A stretch of DNA of 64,000 nucleotides, taken from NCBI GenBank assembly GCA_001898995.1, contig MKVZ01000016.1, positions 184,108 to 248,107 of the forward strand, given 5' to 3'. This document shows, piece by piece, positions 42,429-52,081 of this stretch. A program made the translations under genes and the position numbers. The first letter of the stretch is position 1. Each line of letters starts with the position of its first letter. This stretch comes from Rhizobiales bacterium 63-22. Its GTDB lineage: Bacteria; Pseudomonadota; Alphaproteobacteria; Rhizobiales; Rhizobiaceae. The notes below the pieces were generated by a model. The model did no database searches. It worked only from the letters and a program-made list of their open reading frames with translations, and was not told where the DNA came from.

Positions 42429-43430
42429 TCATCTCCGCGACAGCGAACGCTGCACCAGCACGGCGATGATGATGATCGCGCCCTGAATGGCCCCGATCAG
42501 ATATTCGCTGACGAAATTCGACAGCAGCATGATATTGCCGATGATCTCCAGAATGAAGGCCCCGCAGACAGTGCCCCATATGCGCCCCACGCCGCCGCGC
42601 AGCGCCGTGCCGCCGACGACGACGGCGGTGATCGCCTGCAACTCCCACATCAGCCCGGTGGTGGCCGATGTGGAGCCGAGGCGCGGCACGTAGAGCAGCA
42701 CCGCCACGGCGACGCAGATGCCCTGCACGATATAGGCGATGGTGCGCACGCGCCCGACCGAAATGCCCGAATAGCGCGCCACGTCCTCGCTGGAGCCGAC
42801 CGCCATCAGATGGCGTCCGTAGCGCGTGCGGTAGAGGACGAAGGCCGCAACCGCCGCCGTGACGAAGATGACGATGATCGGCACCGGCACGCCGAGAACC
42901 GAGCCGAAATAAACCGGCCGGTAGAGGCTCTGCAGTTCCGAATTGCGCAGCGTGATGGCGCCGCCCTGCGACAGTTGCGTCGTGAGACCCCGGAAGATGC
43001 CCATCGTGCCGAGCGTGGCGATGAAGGGCTCTATGCGGCCGAGCGTGGTGATCAGCCCGTTGGCTAGCCCGCAGAGCGCACCGATGACCACGGCCAGAGC
43101 CATCCCCGCGATCAGCATCAGCAGCGGATCGGCGATGACGCCGCTGTTCATGAACATGATCATGATGCTCGCGACGAAGGCGAGCATGGCGCCCACCGAA
43201 AGATCCAGCCCGCCGGAGGTGATGACATAGGTCGCGCCGACCGCGATAATGGCCGTGAAGGCGCTGCGCGTGATGACGTTCAGCAGATTGTCGACGCTGA
43301 GGAAATTGGGGTTGGCGAAGGCGCCGAGCACCAGCAGCAGCGCCAGCGCCACGAAGGGCGCGACGGCGCGCAGGTCCCAGTCCCGCGATGTTTTCGGTGC
43401 CCGGCTCTTGTCGGTGGCGGCCTGTGTCAT
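42429..43430 (-). CDS. Sugar ABC transporter permease (RbsC-like)
   Basis: A 333-residue inner-membrane protein of the BPD_transp_2 family, with about eight to ten hydrophobic segments, the signature DLSVGAMLAFVASIMIM and the GGTALRGGVGRIWGTVCGAF block near the C-terminus. It forms the channel of the CUT2 transporter with the ATPase encoded 22 bases upstream. Confidence 0.91.
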   Translation of the reverse strand: MTQAATDKSRAPKTSRDWDLRAVAPFVALALLLVLGAFANPNFLSVDNLLNVITRSAFTAIIAVGATYVITSGGLDLSVGAMLAFVASIMIMFMNSGVIADPLLMLIAGMALAVVIGALCGLANGLITTLGRIEPFIATLGTMGIFRGLTTQLSQGGAITLRNSELQSLYRPVYFGSVLGVPVPIIVIFVTAAVAAFVLYRTRYGRHLMAVGSSEDVARYSGISVGRVRTIAYIVQGICVAVAVLLYVPRLGSTSATTGLMWELQAITAVVVGGTALRGGVGRIWGTVCGAFILEIIGNIMLLSNFVSEYLIGAIQGAIIIIAVLVQRSLSRR

Positions 43431-43452
43431 CGGCTTTTCCTGTCGTCTTCCG

Positions 43453-44976
43453 TCATGCCGCGTCCTCCACGGCTACACCCGTTGCGAGAACCACGATTTC
43501 CTGTTCCGTCATGCGTTCGCCGGACACCTCGCCCGCGATCCGGCCCTCGCGCATCACCACGATGCGGTCGCATATGCCGATCAGTTCCGGCATTTCCGAC
43601 GAGACCACGATGATCGACCGGCCTTCCTGCGCCAGCCTGGCGATAAAGCGGTATATCTGCTCCTTGGTGCCGACATCGATGCCGCGCGTCGGCTCGTCGA
43701 TGATGACGATGGACGGATCGAGCATCATCATCTTGGCCAGAAGCAGCTTCTGCTGGTTGCCGCCGGAAAGCTGGCCGGCCAGAATATCCTTGCTACCGGT
43801 ACGGATGTCGAATTCGCGGATCGCCTCGTCCAGCGCCGTGCGCTCCCGTTTCCGGTCGATCTGGAAATGGTGCACGAACTTCCGCAGCGAGGCCAGCGTG
43901 AGATTGACGACGAGATCCTTGGCGAGCAACAGCCCCTTGCCCTTGCGGTCCTCGCTGAGATAGGCGATGCCGGCCATGAGGCTGTCGTGCGCGTTGCGGA
44001 AATGCACCGGCCTGCCATTGTGGCGGACCTCGCCGCGGGCGGGACGCAGGCCCACGACCCCTTCCATGAGTTCCGTGCGCCCGGCGCCGACCAGCCCGGC
44101 GAAACCCAGTATCTCGCCCCGGTCGAGATGAAAGGCGGCATCGCGCACATGACCGGGAACGTCGAACCCGTTCACTTCCAGCACCCGCCCGCCATCCTGC
44201 CGCCCGACACGGTCGGGGTAGAGCTTGGTCACGTCGCGCCCGACCATGAGGCGCGCCATGTCGGCGGGCTGCAACTGCGATATGTCGTGCGAGGCGACCA
44301 GCGCGCCGTCGCGCAGCACCGTCACCCGGTCGGCGATCTCCTTCACTTCCGGCAGGCGGTGCGAAATATAGATCACGGCCACGCCTCTGGCGCGAATGTC
44401 GCGGATCACCTTGAGAAGCGCCTCGGTCTCGACCGGCGTGAGGGAGGCGGTCGGCTCGTCGAAGATCACCACGCGGTGCGGAACGAGCAGCACCCGCGCG
44501 ATCTGCACCAGCTGGCGCTGGGCGATCGACAGCGTGCCGACGACGACGTCCGGGTCTATCTCGGCGCCGAGATCGCGGATCGCGGATCGCGCGCCCTCGC
44601 GCATGGACCTGTCGTCGACGGTGAGTCCGCGGGCCAGTTCGCGGCCGAGATAGATATTCTGCGCCACGGTCAGATCGGGTGCCAGGAGGATTTCCTGATG
44701 CACCAGCACGATGCCGCGCGCTTCCGCATCCACCGGGCCTGCGAAGACCGTTTGGCTGCCCTCGATGCGAATCTCGCCGGAAGTGGGCTGTTCATGGCCG
44801 GAAAGCACCTTCATCAGCGTGGACTTCCCGGCCCCGTTCTCGCCGATGATCGCGTGGACCTCGCCGGCGCGGATGCGCAGGCCGATATTCTTCAGAACCT
44901 GCACCGGACCGAAGGATTTGGAAAGGGAAACGGCTTCGAGCAATGCCGGCTCTTCCGCTGTTGCGGATACGCTCAT
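43453..44976 (-). CDS. Sugar ABC transporter ATPase with two nucleotide-binding domains (RbsA-like)
   Basis: A 507-residue CUT2 ATPase. First domain: Walker A GENGAGKSTLMKVL, signature LSIAQRQLVQIARVL and Walker B VVIFDEPTASLTP. Second domain: the usual degenerate Walker A GLVGAGRTELME, an intact signature QLSGGNQQKLLLAK and IVIIDEPTRGIDV. First gene of the operon. A perfect 17-bp palindrome is 57-73 bp upstream of its start. Confidence 0.93.
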   Translation of the reverse strand: MSVSATAEEPALLEAVSLSKSFGPVQVLKNIGLRIRAGEVHAIIGENGAGKSTLMKVLSGHEQPTSGEIRIEGSQTVFAGPVDAEARGIVLVHQEILLAPDLTVAQNIYLGRELARGLTVDDRSMREGARSAIRDLGAEIDPDVVVGTLSIAQRQLVQIARVLLVPHRVVIFDEPTASLTPVETEALLKVIRDIRARGVAVIYISHRLPEVKEIADRVTVLRDGALVASHDISQLQPADMARLMVGRDVTKLYPDRVGRQDGGRVLEVNGFDVPGHVRDAAFHLDRGEILGFAGLVGAGRTELMEGVVGLRPARGEVRHNGRPVHFRNAHDSLMAGIAYLSEDRKGKGLLLAKDLVVNLTLASLRKFVHHFQIDRKRERTALDEAIREFDIRTGSKDILAGQLSGGNQQKLLLAKMMMLDPSIVIIDEPTRGIDVGTKEQIYRFIARLAQEGRSIIVVSSEMPELIGICDRIVVMREGRIAGEVSGERMTEQEIVVLATGVAVEDAA

Positions 44977-45032
44977 GCCCTCACTCCGGCCCCGTTTCCG
45001 GCGTTGATACCGGCGGATATGCTGTATTCGTG

Positions 45033-45049
45033 GCCGTTAGGGTAACGGC
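45033..45049. promoter_or_regulatory. 17-bp palindrome upstream of the sugar ABC operon
   Basis: GCCGTTA-GGG-TAACGGC is perfectly symmetric and sits 57-73 bp before the ATPase start. A second hairpin, GGCGGG-CCTCCA-CCCGCC, overlaps its right end (45047-45064). It is a likely operator, but no regulator gene is encoded in the cluster, so the binding protein would act in trans. Confidence 0.5.
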
Positions 45050-45237
45050 GGGCCTCCACCCGCCGGCCGGATAAATCAGGTTGCACGCGAACTCCTCCCG
45101 AAGCACTGCAACCGAAAGATTAGCTTTCGATTTGAAGCCCGTAAAGCGAAAACATGCCATGCTTCTTTATGCTGGACCGATGGCGGCTCCCGCTCTATCT
45201 ATCTATGCCGATCGATCATGGCTGAGGAGTGCGACCC

Positions 45238-45681
45238 ATGGGCTACAGCAAGAAACCGGAAGCGATCGCGAAGCTGACGCCGGAGCAATACCGCGTCACG
45301 CAGGAGGGCGCCACCGAGCGGCCCGGCACCGGCGAATATCTCCATAACACGGAGCCGGGCATCTATGTCGATATCGTTTCGGGCGAGCCGCTTTTCGTCT
45401 CCGCCGACAAGTTCGATTCCCATTGCGGATGGCCCAGCTTCACCAAGCCGGTCGAGCCGGCCAATGTGCGCGAGCTGGACGACTTTTCGCACGGCATGGT
45501 GCGTACCGAGGTGCGCTCCGCCCATGGCGACAGCCATCTCGGCCATGTCTTCCCGGACGGACCGGCGAATCGCGGTGGCCTGCGCTATTGCATCAATTCC
45601 GCGTCGCTGCGCTTCATTCCCAAAGCGCGCATGGAAGCGGAAGGTTACGGCGCCTATCTCGATCAGGTGGAGGGCGACTAA
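45238..45681 (+). CDS. msrB: Peptide methionine (R)-S-oxide reductase
   Basis: A 147-residue MsrB that reduces methionine-R-sulfoxide in proteins. The catalytic Cys lies in [14 protein letters not shown] near the C-terminus, and a second Cys in [10 protein letters not shown] occupies the usual resolving position. The two zinc-binding CxxC motifs found in many MsrBs are absent. Start at the ATG with GAGGAG 8 bases upstream. Monocistronic. Confidence 0.94.
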   Translation: MGYSKKPEAIAKLTPEQYRVTQEGATERPGTGEYLHNTEPGIYVDIVSGEPLFVSADKFDSHCGWPSFTKPVEPANVRELDDFSHGMVRTEVRSAHGDSHLGHVFPDGPANRGGLRYCINSASLRFIPKARMEAEGYGAYLDQVEGD

Positions 45682-45682
45682 A

Positions 45683-45752
45683 GCATTTCCAGCAGTTCGC
45701 GAGGCGGACGGGAACCGGTTTTGCGTCCGGAAATGCGCGGAAACAAAGGGTT
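45683..45752. repeat. RIME-like repeat copy
   Basis: It begins 2 bases after the msrB stop. GCATTTCC (45683-45690) and GGAAATGC (45729-45736) are perfect inverted arms around GGAACCGGTTTTGCGTCC. Sequence and layout match the copies at 36375 and (reverse complement) 9464-9526. It lies at the 3' ends of two convergent genes and may act in termination or RNA stability. Confidence 0.65.
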
Positions 45753-45796
45753 CACGCGCGGAAAGCGAATCTGAAAGATCGCGACGCGCTTTGAGA

Positions 45797-46246
45797 TCAG
45801 CCCTTGACCGAGTCCAGCCGGCTCAGGATTACATTGAGCTCCTCCAGCGAGGTGTCGATTTCGGCGCGCTTTTTTTCCAGTTCGTCCAGCTTGCCGGCAA
45901 GTTTTTCGCGCAGCGCGCGCAGTTGCTCATCGCCGGAATCGTGTCTGCGCAGGTCGATCAGCAGGTTCATTTCCGCCAGCGTGAGGCCGATCCGGCGCCC
46001 GAAAAGAATAAGACGCAGTCTCGTGCGGTCCTCCGTCCCGTAAAGCCGTGTCACGCCGGCCCGGCGCGGGTTGAGCAGACCCCTGCCCTCATAGAAGCGC
46101 AACGTCCGCAGCGTGACGCCGAATTCCTGCGCGAGATCGCCGATCCTGAACACCGACCCGCCGGATAGGTGCTCCCGTCCCTTCAGGTCCGCGCGCGTCG
46201 TCAGTAAAGCTGCTATCGCTTCTGGCCCTGCCACCTTGTCCGTCAT
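45797..46246 (-). CDS. MerR-family transcriptional regulator
   Basis: A 149-residue regulator: a MerR winged helix at about residues 30-100 (VFRIGDLAQEFGVTLRTLRF then YEGRGLLNPRRAGVTRLY) and a C-terminal coiled coil (about 105-145, rich in Lys and Glu). The 28-residue N-terminal extension before the DNA-binding domain is unusual. There are no metal-binding cysteines, so it is not a classical metal sensor. Start at 46246 is the only ATG before the domain but its ribosome site is weak. Target unknown. Confidence 0.85.
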   Translation of the reverse strand: MTDKVAGPEAIAALLTTRADLKGREHLSGGSVFRIGDLAQEFGVTLRTLRFYEGRGLLNPRRAGVTRLYGTEDRTRLRLILFGRRIGLTLAEMNLLIDLRRHDSGDEQLRALREKLAGKLDELEKKRAEIDTSLEELNVILSRLDSVKG

Positions 46247-46555
46247 CGTCCATCCGTTTCCGCCCCCCGGACACGCCCGCCGCACATCCATGCCCGGCGG
46301 CGAGCTATTTATCAGAATCGACTCATATACATTTTCGCGGCATCCCTCGCCACCGCCTGCCGGACGCGATCCTGCCATTGCAGCCGGGAAAGCCCGTCAT
46401 TCCCCCGAAAACCGGTACGGAAAAGCAGATATTAACCGACTGTTTACCATGTTTGTAGGAATGTGAATCGGGCAAAAACATATCGGTTCTGCGTTGCACA
46501 ATTTGCTCCCGACGATCCGTAACCTCCGCCGCATCCCTGGAAAGTGAGATTTCCC
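46247..46555. other. Divergent intergenic region before the PodJ-like gene
   Basis: 309 bp between the MerR gene and the large plus-strand gene. Only regulatory DNA is seen; a CtrA-like motif at 46432-46446 is listed separately. The right part (46440-46520) is AT-richer and is the likely promoter. Confidence 0.5.
46432..46446. promoter_or_regulatory. CtrA-like site upstream of the PodJ-like gene
   Basis: TTAACCGACTGTTTA is one mismatch from the CtrA consensus TTAA-N7-TTAA. It lies about 110 bp before the start of a polar-protein candidate, a class often under cell-cycle control in alphaproteobacteria. A single near-match can occur by chance. Confidence 0.3.
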
Positions 46556-49500
46556 ATGGCAAATCCGAAGCTGGCACCGGCCTCACAATCCTTCATGGAC
46601 GAACTGAACGCCTCTCGCGAACGCCGTCCGGTGCCCCAGGCAATGCAGGAGCTCGAACGAACGCTGGCCGGTCTGGAACGCCGGCTGCTCGACTTCGACA
46701 TAGAGGAAGAGGAACCGGCGGAGCCTGCGCATCATCATGCCCCGCAGCACATCACCAATTCCGCCGCCGGGCTTGCCGAAATCACCGAGAATTTGCGCCG
46801 CCGGCTCGACAGCCGCAAGGAAGCCCATTCCCTGCGCACGTCCCTTGAGGACAATTTCACCCGCCGCCTGAACGAGGTTTTCGACCAGACCGCCGCCGGC
46901 GAGCGCGAGCCCGACCCGGAAGCAGGGCTGCGGCTGGAGCGCATCGAGAACCGCCTCTCCGATCTTACCCGGCAACTGGATACCGCCGTCGCGCAGCATG
47001 ATTCCGACCTGATCTACCAGAAGCTCGGCCTGCTGTCGCAGCGCATCGACGCCCTGTCCGACGGTTCCGCCCTGCCCGGCTCCATGGCGGGCCAACTCGC
47101 GGAACAGATCGGCCTGCTTGCCTCGCGGGTCGCCAAGGTCATGGACCATCTGAGCCAGACCGATTATCACGCATTCGAGGAGCGCCTCGACCTCATCGGC
47201 CGCAAGCTGGAAGCCGTCGAGCACCGCGCCGCCGAACCGCATCCCGCCGTGCTCGACAGGATCGACTGCCGATTTTCCGAACTGACCGAGCGGTTCAACG
47301 CGCAATATGCGAGCCTGCATCGCGACACCGGCGCGATTCACGCGCTGGAAAACCGGATGGACGATCTTTCGGAGCAGATTTCCGAGGGTCTCCGGCAGGC
47401 CCCGCCTCCGGCCATCGACAGCGCGGCGATCCGCAATCTCGAAGCGCAGATCGCCGATATCGCCCGCCACCTGCAAGCGCCGGTCGCGGAACTGTCCCGC
47501 ATCGGTCCGCGTCTCGACTCGATCGAGCGTTCGCTCGGCGAGAACCGCAAGAACGTGCTGGACGCGGCGCGCGAGGCGGCGGAAAGCGCCGTCGCCCATG
47601 TTCTCGAACACGGATCGCAGCGCGAATCCGCTGTCGCGCAGCAACTCGGCCAGGACATGAAATCGCTGGAAGCGCTGGCCCGCAACACCGATGAGCGCAA
47701 CACCCGCACCTTCGAGACCGTGCACGGCACGCTGGTCAAAATCGTCGACCGGCTGGCGAAGCTGGAACAGGACGTGAGCGTAAAGACGGTGCGCGACCGC
47801 AATCCGGCGGCCGAGCGCGAACCGGCGACGGCCAAGGACAGCCCTGCCGCCGGACCGGCGGTGCTGTTCGGCGGATTTTCCCGGACCGCGCCCGACAGGA
47901 CGGAACCGGGCAAGCTCCTTCCGGCGAAGGACCGGAGCGAAACGTCCGATACACGGGCCGCTGGGAGCAGCTATGCCGATGTCGACCCTGTCGATAGCAA
48001 GATCGGCGATAGCAAGATCGGCGTTGGCGGCTTCGACGACGAGAACGTGCCCGATCTCAACGCCATCATGAAGCGTGTGCGTGAAGAACGCCGCCAGCGC
48101 GAAAGCACGGGCGACGACGCCAAGGAACCGGCGCGCGCCGCCAACGGCAATGCCGGCGGCAAGGCCGATCTCATCACCGCCGCCCGCCGCGCCGCGCAGA
48201 TGGCGGCAGCCGAATCCGGGCTGATCGAGAAGTCCGCCGGCAAGGACGTTGCAGGCCGGACGGAGACCGACGACGCCGAGGGAACCGCCGACGATGCCAC
48301 CGACCGACCTGCCGTGAGTTTCTTGCAGCGCCAGCGCAAGCCGATCCTCATGGCCATCGGCGCGGTCATGATCGCCATGGCCGGGTTGCAGATCGGCACG
48401 GCATTCTTCAAGCATGACGGCAGCACGGAGACGACTGCCGATACGCAACCGCAGCAGGATGCCGCGCCGCAGGCGACGGCCAAGGCCGAAACGCCGGCAC
48501 CGGCAGAAACCGCCGCTGCGAAGGTCTTCGATACGCCCCGGAGCGAGAACACGGCGGACATAAAGACCGACACGCCTGCCCCCGCACCGGCGGCATCCGC
48601 ACCGGTGACCGCACCGCCCGCGCCCCAGCCGCAGGCTGCGCAGGCAGCCCCGGCGCAGGCGTCCGAACCGGCCGCGCCGCAAGCCAAACCGGACGTAGCT
48701 GCCGCCGCGCCTGCTGCTGCACCCGCTGCGAGCCAGCCCGTGCCCGCCATTCCGGCGGATGCAGGCCCGGCCGCACTGCGCGAAGCCGCCGCCAAGGGCG
48801 ACAATCTCGCCCTTTACGAGATCGGCAACCGTTACATGGAAGGAAAAGGCGCGCCCGCGAACTTCGCCAGCGCTGCGAAGTGGTTCGAGGTTTCCGCCAC
48901 GCGCGGCTTCGCCCCGGCCCAATACCGTCTCGGCAACATGTACGAGAAGGGGCTCGGCATGTCCCGCGACCTTGAAAAGGCGAAGGACTGGTACAAGCGT
49001 GCGGCCGAACAGGGCAATATCAGCGCCATGCACAATCTGGCGGTGCTCTACGCCACCGGCACCAACGGCGCGCCGGACAATGTTTCCGCCGTGCGCTGGT
49101 TCACCGACGCCGCCGAACACGGCGTCAAGGACAGCCAGTACAATCTGGGCATCCTCGCCGCCAAGGGTCTCGGCATGCCGGTCAATCTGGAGGACAGCTA
49201 CAAGTGGTTCGCGCTCGCCGCCAATTCCGGCGACAAGGACGCCGCCGACAAGCGCGACCAGATCGGCCGCTCACTGACGCCCGAGCAGTTGGAGCGCGCC
49301 CGCAACGCGGTGAAGCTCTGGAAGGCCACGCCGCTCGACGACGCGGCCAACGCCACCAATGTGCCGGACGCATGGACCGACGGCAACGCGGCGCCGACCG
49401 GCGCGGTAGACATGAAGAAGGCGGTGCGCAACATCCAGATCATCCTCAGGAAGAACGGTTTCGACACCGGCGGCGTCGACGGCCAGATGGGCGACAAGAC

Positions 49501-49600
49501 CCGCGCCGCCATCGCCGCGTTCCAGAAGGCCAACGGCCAGAAGCCGACCGGCGAAGTGGACCAGAAGCTGGTGCAGCTCCTTCTTCAGAAGAACAAGTAA
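46556..49600 (+). CDS. PodJ-like polar protein with Sel1 repeats and peptidoglycan-binding domain
   Basis: A 1014-residue single-pass membrane protein. Cytoplasmic part about 1-585 with long helical, coiled-coil-prone stretches. A transmembrane helix at about 592-612 (ILMAIGAVMIAMAGLQIGTA). A periplasmic Ala/Pro-rich linker to about 740, then at least three Sel1 repeats (e.g. YRLGNMYEKGLGMSRDLEKA) at about 745-900, and a C-terminal peptidoglycan-binding domain (IILRKNGFDTGGVDGQMGDK, about 960-1010). The same order occurs in Caulobacter PodJ, a polar organelle factor. Start at the ATG 46556 rather than a GTG four codons upstream. Expected role: polar localisation or cell-pole maturation. Confidence 0.82.
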   Translation: MANPKLAPASQSFMDELNASRERRPVPQAMQELERTLAGLERRLLDFDIEEEEPAEPAHHHAPQHITNSAAGLAEITENLRRRLDSRKEAHSLRTSLEDNFTRRLNEVFDQTAAGEREPDPEAGLRLERIENRLSDLTRQLDTAVAQHDSDLIYQKLGLLSQRIDALSDGSALPGSMAGQLAEQIGLLASRVAKVMDHLSQTDYHAFEERLDLIGRKLEAVEHRAAEPHPAVLDRIDCRFSELTERFNAQYASLHRDTGAIHALENRMDDLSEQISEGLRQAPPPAIDSAAIRNLEAQIADIARHLQAPVAELSRIGPRLDSIERSLGENRKNVLDAAREAAESAVAHVLEHGSQRESAVAQQLGQDMKSLEALARNTDERNTRTFETVHGTLVKIVDRLAKLEQDVSVKTVRDRNPAAEREPATAKDSPAAGPAVLFGGFSRTAPDRTEPGKLLPAKDRSETSDTRAAGSSYADVDPVDSKIGDSKIGVGGFDDENVPDLNAIMKRVREERRQRESTGDDAKEPARAANGNAGGKADLITAARRAAQMAAAESGLIEKSAGKDVAGRTETDDAEGTADDATDRPAVSFLQRQRKPILMAIGAVMIAMAGLQIGTAFFKHDGSTETTADTQPQQDAAPQATAKAETPAPAETAAAKVFDTPRSENTADIKTDTPAPAPAASAPVTAPPAPQPQAAQAAPAQASEPAAPQAKPDVAAAAPAAAPAASQPVPAIPADAGPAALREAAAKGDNLALYEIGNRYMEGKGAPANFASAAKWFEVSATRGFAPAQYRLGNMYEKGLGMSRDLEKAKDWYKRAAEQGNISAMHNLAVLYATGTNGAPDNVSAVRWFTDAAEHGVKDSQYNLGILAAKGLGMPVNLEDSYKWFALAANSGDKDAADKRDQIGRSLTPEQLERARNAVKLWKATPLDDAANATNVPDAWTDGNAAPTGAVDMKKAVRNIQIILRKNGFDTGGVDGQMGDKTRAAIAAFQKANGQKPTGEVDQKLVQLLLQKNK

Positions 49601-49633
49601 GGGCGGCAGGCCGAATTCCGTTCAGGACAGACC

Positions 49634-49667
49634 GAAGCATCGGCGGCCATTGTGCCGCCGATGCTTC
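49634..49667. terminator. Strong hairpin between convergent genes
   Basis: A perfect 14-bp stem, GAAGCATCGGCGGC paired with GCCGCCGATGCTTC, loop CATTGT. It lies between the PodJ-like gene and the phosphoketolase gene and can terminate both; T-runs are poor on both sides. Confidence 0.75.
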
Positions 49668-49690
49668 CATTCGTTAGAGCCCGCGCTCCG

Positions 49691-52081
49691 TCAGGCCTTG
49701 GCATCGCGCGGGTAAGGCCATTTCCAGTCGCGTATTTCCGGCATGTCCTCGCCGTGCTCGCGCACATAGGCGCGGTGCAGCACCAGCTTTTCCTTGGCTT
49801 CGGCAACGATCGGCTCCGCCTCGCTTTGGGCGATGGGCAGCCGTTCGATCGCCGCCATGGCGAGATGGTAGCGGTCGAGTTCGTTCAGCACCACCATGTC
49901 GAACGGCGTGGTAGTGGTTCCCTGCTCGATGAAGCCGTGAACGTGGAAATTGGGGTGGTTGGTGCGCCGGTAGACCAGACGGTGGATCAGATAGGGATAG
50001 CCGTGATAGGCGAAGATCACCGGGCGGTCGCGGGTGAAGATGCGGTCGAATTCCTCGTCGGAAATGCCGTGCGGGTGCTGCGTCGGCGATTGCAGCGCCA
50101 TGAGATCCACCACATTGACGACGCGGACGCGCAGATGCGGCACGCTCCGGCGCAGGAGATCCACCGCGGCAAGCGTCTCCATGGTCGGCACGTCTCCGGC
50201 ACACGCCATGATGAGGTCCGGTTCCAGCCCGTCCTCCGTGCCGGCCCAGTCCCATATGCCGAGACCCGCCTCGCAATGCTTCACGGCCTCCGCCATGGGC
50301 AGCCATTGCGGCTCCGGCTGCTTGCCCGCCACGATGACGTTGACCCGGTTCCATGTCTTCAGGCAGTGCTCGGCGACCCAGAGCAGCGTGTTGGCATCCG
50401 GCGGGAAATAGACGCGCACCGTGTCGGCGCTCTTGTTCGCCACCAGATCGACGAAGCCCGGGTCCTGATGCGAGAAGCCGTTATGGTCCTGCCGCCACAC
50501 ATGCGAGGTCAGCAGGTAGTTGAGCGATGAGACCGGCTTGCGCCACGGCAGCTCGCGCGAGACCTGCAACCATTTGGCGTGCTGGTTGAACATGGAATCG
50601 ATGATGTGGATGAAGGCTTCGTAACAGGAGAAGAAGCCATGGCGCCCGGTCAGCAGATAGCCTTCCAACCAGCCCTGACAGAGATGCTCGCTTAGAACCT
50701 CCATCACCCGCCCATCCGACGAGAGGTGGTCGTCGGTGTCTAGCGTCTCCGCCATCCATACGCGGTCGGTGACCTCGAACACGCTGTTGAGCCGGTTGGA
50801 ATTGGTCTCGTCCGGGCCGAAGACGCGGAAATTCTTCTCCGGCTCGTTGAGCCGCAGCACGTCGCGCAGATACTGGCCGAGAATGCGGGTGGATTCCGCC
50901 TCGACCGCGCCCGGTGCGGTGACGTCGACCGCGTAGCTGCGGATATCGGGTGTGGTCAGCTCCTTGCGCAGCAGGCCGCCATTGGCATGCGGATTGGCGC
51001 CCATGCGCCGCTGCCCCTCGGGCGCCAGCGCCTTCAGTTCCGCTTTCAGGCTGCCGTCCGGGTTGAACAGGTCGGCGGGATCGTAGCTCCGCATCCAGTC
51101 TTCCAGAATGCGGCGATGCCCCTCGTTCTCGCGGCAGTTGGCCACGGGCACCTGATGCGCGCGCCAGCTGTTCTCGACCATCAGGCCGTCCACGAATTTC
51201 GGCCCGGTCCACCCCTTGGGGCTGCGCAGGATGATCATCGGCCAGCGCGGGCGCTCCGGCGATTTCTCGTCCGCCGCCTTGCGGATCGCGGCGATGCGGT
51301 CGAAGATCGTGTCGAACGTCGCCGCCATCTTCTGGTGCATCGCCTCCGGTTCATGGCCCTCCACGAAGAAGGGTTCGTAGCCGTAGCCCCGGAAAAGGTG
51401 GTCCAGATCCTCGTCGGACAGGCGTCCGAGCACGGTCGGATTGGCGATCTTGTAGCCGTTCAGATGCAGGATCGGCAGCACGGTGCCGTCGCGTACCGGA
51501 TTGAGGAACTTGTTGGAGTGCCACGAGGTCGCGAGCGGGCCGGTCTCCGCCTCGCCGTCGCCGACCACGCAGGCCACCACGAGATCGGGATTGTCGAAAG
51601 CCGCGCCATAGGCATGGACCAGCGCATAGCCCAGTTCCCCGCCCTCGTGAATGGAGCCGGGCGTCTCGGGCGCGGCATGGCTCGGAATGCCGCCGGGGAA
51701 GGAGAATTGCCGGAACAGCCGGCGCAGCCCGTCCTCGTCCTCGCTCACATGAGGATAGATTTCCGAATAGGTGCCTTCCAGATAGGTGTTGGCCACCATG
51801 CCGGGACCGCCATGGCCGGGACCGCAGATATAGATGACGTTGGCGTCGCGCTTGCGGATGACACGGTTGAGATGGGCATAGATGAAGTTGAGGCCGGGCG
51901 TCGTGCCCCAGTGGCCGAGCAGGCGCGGCTTGACGTGCTCCGGCTTCAGCGGCTCGCGCAGCAGCGGGTTTTCCATCAGATAGATCTGCCCGACGGAGAG
52001 ATAATTGGCCGCGTGCCAGTAGCGGTTGATCAGGGATAGCTCCTGCGGCGTCAGAGGCCCTTTGGCTGGCGCGGTGCTCAT
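49691..52081 (-). CDS. xfp: Phosphoketolase (xylulose 5-phosphate/fructose 6-phosphate)
   Basis: A 796-residue thiamine-diphosphate enzyme that splits xylulose 5-phosphate (or fructose 6-phosphate) with phosphate into acetyl phosphate plus glyceraldehyde 3-phosphate (or erythrose 4-phosphate). Recognisable blocks: [39 protein letters not shown], the ThDP-binding [17 protein letters not shown] and SHQDPGF. Its start overlaps the ackA stop by 4 bp, so the acetyl phosphate is passed to acetate kinase. Whether it prefers C5, C6 or both substrates cannot be decided by eye. Confidence 0.95.
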   Translation of the reverse strand: MSTAPAKGPLTPQELSLINRYWHAANYLSVGQIYLMENPLLREPLKPEHVKPRLLGHWGTTPGLNFIYAHLNRVIRKRDANVIYICGPGHGGPGMVANTYLEGTYSEIYPHVSEDEDGLRRLFRQFSFPGGIPSHAAPETPGSIHEGGELGYALVHAYGAAFDNPDLVVACVVGDGEAETGPLATSWHSNKFLNPVRDGTVLPILHLNGYKIANPTVLGRLSDEDLDHLFRGYGYEPFFVEGHEPEAMHQKMAATFDTIFDRIAAIRKAADEKSPERPRWPMIILRSPKGWTGPKFVDGLMVENSWRAHQVPVANCRENEGHRRILEDWMRSYDPADLFNPDGSLKAELKALAPEGQRRMGANPHANGGLLRKELTTPDIRSYAVDVTAPGAVEAESTRILGQYLRDVLRLNEPEKNFRVFGPDETNSNRLNSVFEVTDRVWMAETLDTDDHLSSDGRVMEVLSEHLCQGWLEGYLLTGRHGFFSCYEAFIHIIDSMFNQHAKWLQVSRELPWRKPVSSLNYLLTSHVWRQDHNGFSHQDPGFVDLVANKSADTVRVYFPPDANTLLWVAEHCLKTWNRVNVIVAGKQPEPQWLPMAEAVKHCEAGLGIWDWAGTEDGLEPDLIMACAGDVPTMETLAAVDLLRRSVPHLRVRVVNVVDLMALQSPTQHPHGISDEEFDRIFTRDRPVIFAYHGYPYLIHRLVYRRTNHPNFHVHGFIEQGTTTTPFDMVVLNELDRYHLAMAAIERLPIAQSEAEPIVAEAKEKLVLHRAYVREHGEDMPEIRDWKWPYPRDAKA

